From contig NZ_LTAQ01000070.1 in the NCBI RefSeq assembly GCF_001590835.1, positions 31,866 through 95,865 on the forward strand: a stretch of DNA of 64,000 nucleotides, given 5' to 3'. Made by a program: the position numbers and the translations under genes. Every line of letters starts with the position of its first letter. The stretch's first letter is position 1. The notes beneath the pieces are model-generated. The model ran no database searches and was not told the DNA's origin. It worked only from the letters and a program-made list of their open reading frames with translations. This stretch comes from Bacillus gaemokensis. Lineage in GTDB: Bacteria > Bacillota > Bacilli > Bacillales > Bacillaceae_G. Positions 1 to 7,222 of the stretch are shown here, piece by piece.

Positions 1-327
1 TTTAGTAAAGAAAGTTTAAAGAAGATTTATAGCCTGAATTCTAACATTCCGCTTGTACAACTATTAACATATAAAAAGGCCAAGAGAGTAACAAATGCAG
101 AATTAGAAGATTATAAAAGTTATTGTATTGGTTTAGGAATGAATTACGCGGCTGTTGATGCTACATTTGTTCAAAAGGTACATAATCAAGGGTTAGAAGT
201 TCATCCATTTACAGTGGATAAAACGGAAGATATGAAAAAATTAATTGAGTGGGGCGTAAATGGAATGTTTACGAACTATCCAGATCGTTTACAACGTGTA
301 ATTTCTACATTTTATAAAAAAGATTAA
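1..327 (+). CDS. Glycerophosphodiester phosphodiesterase, C-terminal part (cut by window edge)
   Basis: The frame is open from the first base and stops at TAA 325-327, so about 108 C-terminal residues are present; the start and catalytic N-terminal half lie outside. The end is typical of the GDPD TIM barrel: GLEVHPFTVDK followed by GVNGMFTNYPDRL corresponds to the family's last strands (usually a V-x-x-W-T-V strand, then GVDGI-x-TNYPD). The family hydrolyses glycerophosphodiesters to glycerol-3-phosphate plus an alcohol. Substrate and cell location (secreted or cytoplasmic) cannot be judged without the N-terminus. Confidence 0.8.
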   Translation, partial: FSKESLKKIYSLNSNIPLVQLLTYKKAKRVTNAELEDYKSYCIGLGMNYAAVDATFVQKVHNQGLEVHPFTVDKTEDMKKLIEWGVNGMFTNYPDRLQRVISTFYKKD

Positions 328-401
328 TCAAAAAATAATATGGAATTTTCGTTTCAGCTTTGCTCCTCTATAATAGAGATAAATTATCATAAGTGACAAA
401 A

Positions 402-494
402 AATACATTATAATAAATAGAGGGCTAACCCCCTTATTTATTTCTTATAAGGAGAGTGCTTATCATGATTATTAAGTTCATTCGTTTCCGTTAA
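402..494 (+). promoter_or_regulatory. Hairpin plus 9-codon leader ORF ahead of the hydrolase gene
   Basis: An imperfect hairpin (AAATAGAGGG, then CCCCCTTATTT, about 414-442) is followed by a strong ribosome site (AAGGAGAG, about 450-457) and a tiny ORF at 465-494 encoding MIIKFIRFR. The ORF ends about 108 bases before the alpha/beta hydrolase start, and the gap contains the palindrome AAATGCATTT and a GTACATTA...TAATGTAT pair. The layout resembles leader-peptide attenuation, but that is inference; the peptide is too short to judge for coding bias. Confidence 0.35.
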
Positions 495-602
495 TTTGAG
501 GTACATTACATTTATACTCGTTCATTTTTCTAAAATGCATTTCGGTATGTTTTAATGTATCTTTTTAAAATGACCAAATTCGAATGAAATGAGGAAATAA
601 TT

Positions 603-1448
603 ATGAATGAAAAGATAACTAAAATTAATGGAATTGATATATGTACAGAGAGCTTTGGAAATCCAACTCATCCAGCGGTCTTGCTGATTATGGGTGCAAT
701 GTGTTCGATGGTTTACTGGGATGAAGAGTTCTGTCAAAGATTAGCTGATACAGGGCGATATGTTATTCGATTTGATAATCGAGATGTTGGACGTTCCGTT
801 TCCTATGAACTAGGAAGTTCTCAATATACTGTGGTAGATATGGCGGATGATGCTGTTGGAGTACTCGATGCATACGACATTACTCAAGCTCACATTGTTG
901 GAATGTCATTGGGTGGTATGATCGCTCAAATTATAGCAGTGAGGCATCCTCAAAGGGTTCTAACAATGACTTTGATTGCATCAAGTATTTTTGGATCTGA
1001 TGACAACAACCGGAATTTGCCCCCAATGGATGAAAAAATTCTTGCTTACCATGCTAATGGAAATAAATTGAATTGGACAGATCACGAATCTGTTGCGAAT
1101 TATTTGGTTAGAGGATCGGAATTACTCTGTGGATCAAAGCGTAATTTTGATAAGAAGAGAGTCACGAAGCAGGTAACAAAAGAAATAAAACGAGCAAACA
1201 ATCTACTCAGCATGTTTAATCATACACTTCTTAAAGGTGATGCTTACTATGAGGGGAAATTAAAAGAAATAAATATACCTGCGTTGGTTATTCATGGCAC
1301 AGAAGATACGGCGCTTCCATATGAGCATGGTTTGGCTCTTGCTAATGAAATTCCTAATGCATCTTTATTAACCCTCGAAGGAACTGGTCATGAAATTCAT
1401 TTCGACGATTGGGATAATATAATTAACGCTATTGTGAAACATACTTAA
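603..1448 (+). CDS. Alpha/beta-fold hydrolase
   Basis: 281 residues, starting at ATG 603 after a GAGGAAAT ribosome site. The alpha/beta hydrolase triad is visible: nucleophile elbow GMSLGG (Ser102), acid in HGTEDTALP (Asp235) and histidine in GTGHEIHF (His263). The oxyanion region LLIMGAM (about 27-33) lies near the N-terminus. The sequence resembles small-molecule esterases and lactonases such as aclacinomycin-methylesterase-like proteins; the substrate is unknown. There is no signal peptide, so it is cytoplasmic. It is monocistronic: a strong terminator follows, and a possible attenuator leader precedes it. Confidence 0.85.
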   Translation: MNEKITKINGIDICTESFGNPTHPAVLLIMGAMCSMVYWDEEFCQRLADTGRYVIRFDNRDVGRSVSYELGSSQYTVVDMADDAVGVLDAYDITQAHIVGMSLGGMIAQIIAVRHPQRVLTMTLIASSIFGSDDNNRNLPPMDEKILAYHANGNKLNWTDHESVANYLVRGSELLCGSKRNFDKKRVTKQVTKEIKRANNLLSMFNHTLLKGDAYYEGKLKEINIPALVIHGTEDTALPYEHGLALANEIPNASLLTLEGTGHEIHFDDWDNIINAIVKHT

Positions 1449-1477
1449 AAGACTTCTAGAAAATAAAAAATATTTTT

Positions 1478-1522
1478 AAAGCAGAATCTCTATTGATTAT
1501 TCAATAAAGATTCTGCTTTTTA
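1478..1522 (+). terminator. Rho-independent terminator of the hydrolase gene
   Basis: AAAGCAGAATCT and AGATTCTGCTTT form a long stem closed by an inner ATTG/CAAT pair, followed by a short T run about 35 bases after the hydrolase stop. Confidence 0.85.
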
Positions 1523-1539
1523 GAGATTAATAATGAAAG

Positions 1540-1644
1540 TTACTCATTTGTATGTCTTTTATATTTTCTTGCTACCTTTATTATAAGAGAAACACCAATC
1601 AATGTAGGTAGAAACCAAAACCATAGTTTAGGAAGTAAATTCAT
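1540..1644 (-). CDS. Possible 34-residue membrane peptide
   Basis: A minus-strand frame ATG 1644 to TAA 1540 encodes MNLLPKLWFWFLPTLIGV and then a hydrophobic stretch ending in a basic tail (KVARKYKRHTNE). One membrane segment with positive residues inside is plausible. No Shine-Dalgarno sequence is visible upstream, so this may be a remnant of a larger gene. Confidence 0.22.
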   Translation of the reverse strand: MNLLPKLWFWFLPTLIGVSLIIKVARKYKRHTNE

Positions 1645-1668
1645 TGTAATAGTAAGAGAGGGATTTAG

Positions 1669-2198
1669 ATGTTCACATCTATAGACTATTTAAAACAGGA
1701 AATGAAAAACAGCAAAGGGCATATGATGCTATAAATAAGTTGAATTTGATGGATATATTAGCCTCATATCATCCAGTGCTTTGCGGTACAATCCCTATCA
1801 GTATTGATATAAACAATTCTGATTTAGATATTGTAATGGAAGTACATAATTTTGATGATTTCGAGAAGAAAGTTCAATATTCATTTGTTTGTTATGAAGA
1901 GTTTACTATAAAAAGAAAAATAATTAGAAACATACCTACTATAAAAGCCAATTTCCTATTTGAAGGTTTCAAATTTGAACTCTTTGGGCAACCACAGCCT
2001 GCGCGACACCAATATGCATATAAACATATGATCGTTGAACACACATTACTTATGCAATTGCCTCATATTCGGAAAGATGTCATACATTTAAAAGAACAAG
2101 GTATAAAAACAGAACCTGCTTTTGTAAAAGTTCTAGGGATTGATGGAGATCCGTATGAACAACTGATTGTATTAGGAAAAGAAATGAAATTATGGTAA
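1669..2198 (+). pseudogene. DUF4269 family protein, frameshifted near its start
   Basis: An ATG at 1669 with ribosome site AGAGAGGG begins MFTSIDYLK, typical of the DUF4269 N-terminus. At about 1696 (TTAAAACAGGAAATG) the frame breaks: the expected continuation GNEKQQRAYDAINKLN is read one base out of phase and then runs open to 2198. The downstream frame holds the family core (LCGTIPISIDINNSDLDIV), a nucleotidyltransferase-like fold. A one-base deletion in or beside the A run explains it. Restarting at TTG 1740 would remove about 24 residues and lacks a ribosome site. A sequencing error is possible. It sits 13 bases before the GrpB gene. Confidence 0.75.
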
Positions 2199-2211
2199 GG
2201 AGGAATAGATA

Positions 2212-2736
2212 ATGGCTGAAAAAACAAGAACAATAGAAATTATGCCTTATAATCCTAAATGGAAAGAAGAGTTTCAAAAAATTAAACAGATGATTGAAGG
2301 ATACATAGGTGATTTGATTTTAAGAATTGAACATGTAGGAAGTACTTCTGTTGAAGGCTTAGCAGCAAAACCAATTATTGATATGGACGTAGTTATAGAT
2401 AATTATGCTATTTTACCTGACATCATACAACGTCTAGAAAAAGAAGGCTATCAACATCAAGGGAATCTAGGAGTTGAAGGACGTGAGGCATTCCAAAGAA
2501 CATATGTAGATAGTTTCATGAAGTACCACCTCTATGTTTGTCCAAAGGATGGAAAAGGTTATTTAGAGCATATCGCTTTACGGGATTATTTGTCATCTAA
2601 TGAGACTGCCCGGAAAGAATACGAAGAACTAAAATATCGCTTGGCTGAAAACTATCGATTTGATATTGATCGTTATTGTGAGGCTAAAACAGGTTTTGTA
2701 AAGGGGATTTTGAATAAGACAATTTATAAAAACTAG
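2212..2736 (+). CDS. GrpB/UPF0157 family nucleotidyltransferase-like protein
   Basis: 174 residues from ATG 2212 behind AAGGAGGAATAGAT. The GrpB/UPF0157 hallmark is present at residues about 40-65: EHVGSTSVEGLAAKPIIDMD, with conserved GSTS and D-x-D residues of a minimal nucleotidyltransferase fold. The length is normal for the family. It follows the frameshifted DUF4269 gene by 13 bases and is probably co-transcribed with it; both are nucleotidyltransferase-fold proteins. Biological role unknown. Cytoplasmic. Confidence 0.85.
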   Translation: MAEKTRTIEIMPYNPKWKEEFQKIKQMIEGYIGDLILRIEHVGSTSVEGLAAKPIIDMDVVIDNYAILPDIIQRLEKEGYQHQGNLGVEGREAFQRTYVDSFMKYHLYVCPKDGKGYLEHIALRDYLSSNETARKEYEELKYRLAENYRFDIDRYCEAKTGFVKGILNKTIYKN

Positions 2737-2746
2737 AAAGGGAACA

Positions 2747-2878
2747 AAAAAAAGAATTGCTACCTTCAATATTTGGAACAAGCAAACATTATGGACAGAA
2801 CGACTAAGCGCTATCTGTGAAGAAGTAAAGAAAATTAATGTGAATATATGCGATTTCCACAGTTTAATGAAATACTAA
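2747..2878 (+). pseudogene. N-terminal fragment of an endonuclease/exonuclease/phosphatase (EEP) family gene
   Basis: From 2753 the frame reads RIATFNIWNKQTLWTERLSA, characteristic of the first strand of EEP-fold nucleases (R-I-x-T-x-N-I-W). No start codon remains: an A run stands where the ATG should be. After VKKINVN the sequence jumps to ICDFHSLMKY and stops at 2876-2878, so the metal-binding LQE region is missing, presumably by an internal deletion. It lies directly behind the GrpB gene. Non-functional remnant. Confidence 0.6.
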
Positions 2879-2896
2879 AAAATACAATAGCAAATG

Positions 2897-2930
2897 AAAA
2901 GTCCTCTTCTTTAAAAGAAAGAGGACTTTC
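2897..2930 (-). terminator. Terminator of the first MocR gene
   Basis: Perfect inverted repeat AAAGTCCTCTT / AAGAGGACTTT around CTTTAAAAG, immediately after the minus-strand stop codon. It is flanked by A and T runs, so it could work in both directions. Confidence 0.8.
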
Positions 2931-4376
2931 CTATGATTCTATTAACTCTCGAATCATTTCACTCAATTGATAAATTCCTTGCGTGAGATCTTCGACAGGT
3001 GCATAGCCATACGATAAGCGAATATGCTGGTCAGATTCCTCTGCATAAATACGCCCTGGGTTGAGAAGTATTCCTTTAGATAACGCCTTTGCGTATAATT
3101 TTTTTATTGGAATTTTCGGCTTTATTTTTAACCATATAAAAAATCCACCACTAGGAATATTCCATTCTACAATGTCTTTACAATACATATTCAATGCTTG
3201 GATCATTGTTTTTCTTCGTACTTTTAACTGCGCTCTCACCGATTCTACATGCCTCTGATATAAACCACTAGATAACCATTCAGCAGCAACCCTTTGCGAT
3301 AAAGAGCTAGATCCATAATCTGTTTGCATTTTTATATCTGATAACCTTTCAATTACAGGTTCCGGACCGATAATCCAGCCAATTCTTAAGCCAGGACTGA
3401 GTGTCTTTGATAAACTGCCAATATGTAATACATGACCATATTGATCCATTGCCTTTAATGGGAGTGGAGGTGGTTCATCAATCCATAATTCTCGGTAAAT
3501 ATCATCTTCAATTAAAGGGAGTTGCTCCTTCTCACAGACCTTCATAAGTTCTTTCCGGCGGTTTTCTGACATTAAAACTCCTGTTGGATTATGAAAACAA
3601 GGGATGGAATATAAAATATTTTTCTTCTGACTATATTTACTTCGTCTAGATAATTCACTTGGTATGATACCATATTCATCCATCGATACCCCTGAAAAAT
3701 GTATACCCGCTGATTGAAATACATGAAGTGAATATAAGTAAGAAGGCTTTTCAAGTAAGACTGTGGATTCTCGATGTAAAAGGCCAACGGATATCAACTG
3801 TAATGCTTGCAATGCTCCAGAAACAATAAGTATAGAAGATGGAGATACATGAATACCAAATGATTTTACGTAATTACTTATCGCTTGACGTAAAGGTAAA
3901 AATCCTTTTGGTTCTTCATATCCGAAAATCTCTAGTGTTTCAGAAACATTCCGCATGACGAATTGCATTGTTTCTAACGGGAAAATATCAGAGGCGAGTT
4001 CTCCTTTACTAAGATGAATGAATTTCTTATTTGATTCTGCTTCGTTAATTTCTTGAACCATTCCTTTACTAGGTTTATGTAAACCTGCTTTCACATACTC
4101 ATTCCAATTAGGCGGGGGATCAGTTGCTAATAATGTCCATGTATTATTCATTACAATTGTTCCCATACCCATTTGTCCTTTAATTAAGCCATCCGCTGTT
4201 AGTTCCTCTAATGCAGTGATAACTGTGCTGCGATTTACCTGAAACAGTTGTGCTAGTTTTCGTTGGCTCGGAATTTTACTACCTATCGGCCATTCTCCGT
4301 TTGCGATCTTTTCTTTCATATACTCTATAATCTGTTGATATTTTGGAAGTTGTTTTTCTAATTTTTCATTGTACAT
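2931..4376 (-). CDS. MocR-type (GntR-HTH plus aminotransferase fold) transcriptional regulator
   Basis: 481 residues, start ATG 4376 behind GGAGTTTTTATAAAT. Residues about 10-75 are a GntR winged helix (PSQRKLAQLFQVNRSTV). From about 110 on there is a fold-type-I aminotransferase-like domain with CFHNPTGVL and the PLP-lysine motif SLSKTLSPGLRIGW. These regulators use PLP adducts as effectors and usually control a divergent gene; here that is the EamA exporter starting at 4533. Full length with all key residues present. Its effector cannot be read from sequence. Confidence 0.92.
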   Translation of the reverse strand: MYNEKLEKQLPKYQQIIEYMKEKIANGEWPIGSKIPSQRKLAQLFQVNRSTVITALEELTADGLIKGQMGMGTIVMNNTWTLLATDPPPNWNEYVKAGLHKPSKGMVQEINEAESNKKFIHLSKGELASDIFPLETMQFVMRNVSETLEIFGYEEPKGFLPLRQAISNYVKSFGIHVSPSSILIVSGALQALQLISVGLLHRESTVLLEKPSYLYSLHVFQSAGIHFSGVSMDEYGIIPSELSRRSKYSQKKNILYSIPCFHNPTGVLMSENRRKELMKVCEKEQLPLIEDDIYRELWIDEPPPLPLKAMDQYGHVLHIGSLSKTLSPGLRIGWIIGPEPVIERLSDIKMQTDYGSSSLSQRVAAEWLSSGLYQRHVESVRAQLKVRRKTMIQALNMYCKDIVEWNIPSGGFFIWLKIKPKIPIKKLYAKALSKGILLNPGRIYAEESDQHIRLSYGYAPVEDLTQGIYQLSEMIRELIES

Positions 4377-4414
4377 ATTTATAAAAACTCCCTTTAGTCT
4401 CTAAAAAAATATAA

Positions 4415-4461
4415 AGTGGTTGGTTTTTTCACTACATAACTGGTTGAAGACATTGTATCAA
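4415..4461. promoter_or_regulatory. Candidate operator between MocR and EamA genes
   Basis: The 156-base divergent gap has repeated GTGGTTG/CTGGTTG elements (4416-4422, 4440-4446, and again at 4502-4508) and an imperfect inverted repeat GTTGA...TCAAC (4443-4461). MocR proteins generally bind direct repeats, so these are the best candidates; spacing of 24 bases between the first two is roughly two helical turns. Inference only. Confidence 0.35.
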
Positions 4462-4532
4462 CTATTGAATATGATGAAAAGAAATAATTGGCAAAAGAAA
4501 AGTGGTTGACTTTTATGAAAGGGAGGAGAGCA

Positions 4533-5444
4533 ATGCAGAACAACAAATGGGATTTTCGTATGTTATCCGCACACGGTTTTACTATTATCCTTTGGGGTAC
4601 AGCCTTTCCAGGGATTCGTATTGGACTTGAAGCATATACACCTGAACATCTTACATTATTACGTTTGCTAATAGCTTCATGTATGTTACTTATCTTTGCA
4701 TGCATAACCAAAATGCGTTTACCAGATTTAAAAGATATACCAGTAATTTTCATATTAGGAGGTCTAGGTTTTACTGTTTATCATATCGCATTAAATTATG
4801 GAGAAAAAAGCGTAAGTGCTGGACCCGCAAGTTTAATTGTATCAGTGACTCCTATATTTACTGCAATTCTTGCACTCATATTTTTGGGCGATAAATTAAA
4901 TGTAAGAGGATGGATTGGCGGATTGGTTAGTTTTATTGGGATAGCCTTTCTATCATTAGGCAATGGAGATCCACTACAATTAAACAGCGGTATATTACTT
5001 ATTTTACTAGCGGCATTTTCAGAAAGTGTATTTTTTGTTTTCCAGAAACCTTATTTAAAAAAATATGGATTCCTTACATTTACAACTTATACAATCTGGT
5101 CTGGAACTATATTTATGCTAATCTTTCTACCAGGAATTGATCAAGAAATAGTCAAAGCACCAATAGAAATTACTCTTAGCGTTATATATTTAGGTCTTTT
5201 CCCAACTGTACTTCCTTATATAGCTTTAGCTTACATAACCTCTCGTGCAGGCGCTTCTGAAGCAACAAGTTCTCTTTATTTAACACCAGTAGTTGCATGT
5301 TTTGTAGCGTGGATCTGGTTAGGTGAAATACTAACCTTAACATCTATAGTCGGAGGTGGCATTACTATACTTGGGGTTTTAATTGCTCATATAAAATCCG
5401 AAAATATACATAAAAAAGGAACTAAACAAACAAATTCCATATAA
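4533..5444 (+). CDS. EamA-family (DMT) transporter
   Basis: 303 residues. ATG 4533 is chosen because GGGAGGAGAG lies 4521-4530; an upstream TTG at 4488 in the same frame has no ribosome site. About ten hydrophobic segments form two EamA repeats; WGTAFPGIRIG at the first helix is the family's usual opening. These inner-membrane proteins export metabolites such as amino acids, nucleosides or drugs. Divergent from a MocR regulator, an arrangement also seen for B. subtilis ydfD-ydfC, suggesting control by a PLP-related effector. Substrate unknown. Confidence 0.88.
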   Translation: MQNNKWDFRMLSAHGFTIILWGTAFPGIRIGLEAYTPEHLTLLRLLIASCMLLIFACITKMRLPDLKDIPVIFILGGLGFTVYHIALNYGEKSVSAGPASLIVSVTPIFTAILALIFLGDKLNVRGWIGGLVSFIGIAFLSLGNGDPLQLNSGILLILLAAFSESVFFVFQKPYLKKYGFLTFTTYTIWSGTIFMLIFLPGIDQEIVKAPIEITLSVIYLGLFPTVLPYIALAYITSRAGASEATSSLYLTPVVACFVAWIWLGEILTLTSIVGGGITILGVLIAHIKSENIHKKGTKQTNSI

Positions 5445-5534
5445 AGTAATTCTTGCATTTAATATTTTATTTAAAGAGGAAAATACTGCGGTTTGCTGAA
5501 TATAAAAGAAGAATACAGATGGGAGGTTTTTAGA

Positions 5535-5576
5535 ATGCCAAATCATCCACTTTTCAAGAGTGATTCTATAAGATGA
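5535..5576 (+). CDS. 13-residue upstream ORF overlapping the next start
   Basis: ATG 5535, preceded by GGGAGGTTTTTAGA, encodes MPNHPLFKSDSIR and stops at TGA 5574-5576, overlapping the acetyltransferase ATG by the sequence ATGA. The acetyltransferase has no ribosome site of its own, so its translation is probably coupled to this ORF. It may be the truncated head of a former gene. Confidence 0.35.
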   Translation: MPNHPLFKSDSIR

Positions 5577-6031
5577 ACATACAATTAAAAATCGTAACAA
5601 GAGATAACTGGGAAGAGGCACTAAAATTACATGTATCTAAGAAACAACAGGAATTTGTACCAACAGTAGCGGTGTCGATTGCCAAAGTATACATTAAACC
5701 AGATGGTGAAAATGTAGAATATATTCCATTCGCCATATACGATAACGATACTATAGTTGGTTTTATTATGCATGCTTTTGAACCAAATACATCGGACATG
5801 TATTGGATTAATGGATTTATGATTGATGAAAAGTATCAAGGGAAAGGGTATGGCAAAGCAGCTTTAACTGAAATGATTAAATGGATTACAACTGAATATA
5901 CGGAATGTAAGGAAATTAGATTGACTGTACATAAAGAGAACATGAAAGCAAAGACATTATACGAGAGTTACGGGTTTAAAGAACTAGGTCATGTTTATGG
6001 CGGAGAACAAGTATATCGTTTACTTGTTTAA
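5573..6031 (+). CDS. GNAT acetyltransferase, spermine/spermidine N-acetyltransferase-like (BltD/PaiA type)
   Basis: 152 residues, ATG 5573 overlapping the stop of a 13-codon ORF. The GNAT core is clear: strand MYWINGFMIDEKYQGKGYGK with the acetyl-CoA pyrophosphate loop Q-G-K-G-Y-G-K (about 85-95), followed by RLTVHKENMKAKTLYESYGF. It resembles BltD-type polyamine acetyltransferases, which transfer acetyl from acetyl-CoA to spermidine or spermine. Cytoplasmic. The polyamine assignment is by similarity of the N-terminal half and is less certain than the fold. Confidence 0.8.
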   Translation: MNIQLKIVTRDNWEEALKLHVSKKQQEFVPTVAVSIAKVYIKPDGENVEYIPFAIYDNDTIVGFIMHAFEPNTSDMYWINGFMIDEKYQGKGYGKAALTEMIKWITTEYTECKEIRLTVHKENMKAKTLYESYGFKELGHVYGGEQVYRLLV

Positions 6032-6061
6032 CTTTCATTTAGAAAAGATGTGAAGTAGCAT

Positions 6062-6376
6062 ATGCAGTTTAACGAAGTGAAAATCGAAATATTTATTCCA
6101 GAAAAATATATTGAAACTCTGCGAGATGAATTAAATAAAGTTTACGCTTGTAAGGTAGGTAATTATGATAACTGTCTATCTTACAGCACTGTTAAGGGGT
6201 ACTGGAGACCATTAGATAACGTATCACCTTTTAACGGAGAAATCGGTGAAATATGCGAAGGGCAAGAATGTAAGGTTGAGATAAGATGTAAACAGGAAAT
6301 TGTAAAAGACGCACTTGCGGTTATTAATCGTATTCATCCTTACGAAACACCTATGATTTATATCATCCCATTATGA
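6062..6376 (+). CDS. YqfO-type PII/CutA-like small protein
   Basis: 104 residues from ATG 6062. The N-terminus (KIEIFIPEKYIETLRDEL) and the C-terminal HPYETPMIYIIPL match the PII/CutA-like domain inserted in NIF3/YqfO proteins, which also occurs alone in Bacillus. Metal or nucleotide binding is suspected for the family but no function is assigned. It follows the acetyltransferase by 30 bases with a weak ribosome site and is probably in the same operon. Confidence 0.75.
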   Translation: MQFNEVKIEIFIPEKYIETLRDELNKVYACKVGNYDNCLSYSTVKGYWRPLDNVSPFNGEIGEICEGQECKVEIRCKQEIVKDALAVINRIHPYETPMIYIIPL

Positions 6377-6386
6377 AATCAATACT

Positions 6387-6633
6387 TTGGACAAATTTGA
6401 ATATATTACATATCATGACGCAATATATCAAGTTTTAAGTTTAGAAGATTATTTAAAAGTATATGCAAAGTCTATTCATGACAGTTATAGAAAAACAAAA
6501 AATAACAATAAAGATTTGATCAAAATAAATGCTATTAAAGAACTACTGAAAATGGAGGGGAACCTTAATTGAAAACAAAGTTCCATCATCATCTCCCATT
6601 ATAGTAATAAATCCATTGGTACAAACAACCTGA
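6387..6633 (+). pseudogene. Unrecognised small gene, apparently frameshifted
   Basis: An open frame from TTG 6387 encodes about 61 residues (DKFEYITYHDAIYQVLSLED... to KELLKMEGNLN) and stops at 6570-6572. If one G of the GGGG run at 6557-6560 is removed, the frame continues as TLIENKVPSSSPIIVINPLV and ends at TGA 6631-6633, which looks more protein-like. There is no ribosome site before 6387, so the 5' end is also damaged or misplaced. Downstream 6634-6778 holds nothing recognisable. Confidence 0.35.
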
Positions 6634-6793
6634 AAATAGGCTTCCGAACAAGGTACAGCACCTGGTTATTGCTCATATTGTGTTGGTGTACGTATTGAAT
6701 TTGGTTTAATAGTCCTATTTTTACTTAGATTTAACGAACGGAAAGTATAAAAAGTACGAGTGGATTTTTTATTATTAAATGGAGGTCATGAAA

Positions 6794-7057
6794 ATGAATG
6801 AATTTCATCAAGAATTGCAATCATTAAATCTTAATGATTATCAACCAGGAAATGTTGTGTATTGGGATCAACAAAACCAATATCCATATTACTATGTTCA
6901 AGATGATGCTCGTCGTTGTGGTGGATGCGGCGGTTGTGGAGGGTGTGGAGGTCGTTGTGGTGGATGCGCGGGTCGTTGCGGCGGTTGTGCAGGTCGTTGC
7001 GGTGGATGTTTTGGTTGCTTTAGTTGTTTCGGTTGCTGGAGCTGGTGGTTCATTTAA
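6794..7057 (+). CDS. Heterocycloanthracin/sonorensin-type bacteriocin precursor
   Basis: 87 residues. ATG 6794 is chosen because GGAGG (6781-6785) is correctly spaced; ATG at 6788 is too close. A polar leader (MNEFHQELQSLNLNDYQPGN ... YYYVQDDAR) is followed by 13 Cys in C-G-G, C-A-G-R and C-F-x repeats and a WSWW tail. This matches the strain-variable thiazole/oxazole-modified precursors of the B. cereus group, in which a cyclodehydratase converts Cys to thiazol(in)es and the leader is removed on export. No maturation genes lie nearby; in this group they are commonly elsewhere on the chromosome. The repeat also creates long spurious frames on both strands. Confidence 0.9.
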   Translation: MNEFHQELQSLNLNDYQPGNVVYWDQQNQYPYYYVQDDARRCGGCGGCGGCGGRCGGCAGRCGGCAGRCGGCFGCFSCFGCWSWWFI

Positions 7058-7082
7058 CTTCGTAACATAAATGGAGTTATTT

Positions 7083-7135
7083 ATGAAAGAAAAGTGTGTA
7101 TACATGTCCGGACTGTAGGGGCACTTTTCTTTCAT
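7083..7135 (+). terminator. Terminator of the bacteriocin precursor gene
   Basis: A perfect 14-bp stem ATGAAAGAAAAGTG / CACTTTTCTTTCAT with a 25-base loop, followed by TTTT, begins 25 bases after the precursor stop. Confidence 0.75.
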
Positions 7136-7222
7136 TTTATAAATTAGAAAAATGAAAGGCTATCTATTGTTTTCATCGAATTTAATATTGATATGCGATT
7201 TTACATAGAGGTGAATAATATA

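Noticed and set aside
6900-7030. Cys/Gly repeat as a CRISPR-like or satellite array
   Set aside because: Units are 6-15 bases, coding, and without spacers; it is the precursor's repeat.
6824-7135. Long minus-strand and alternate plus-strand frames (Thr-rich, Val-rich) across the bacteriocin gene
   Set aside because: They are by-products of the GGT/TGC/GGA repeat; no ribosome sites, and the Cys-repeat frame matches a known family.
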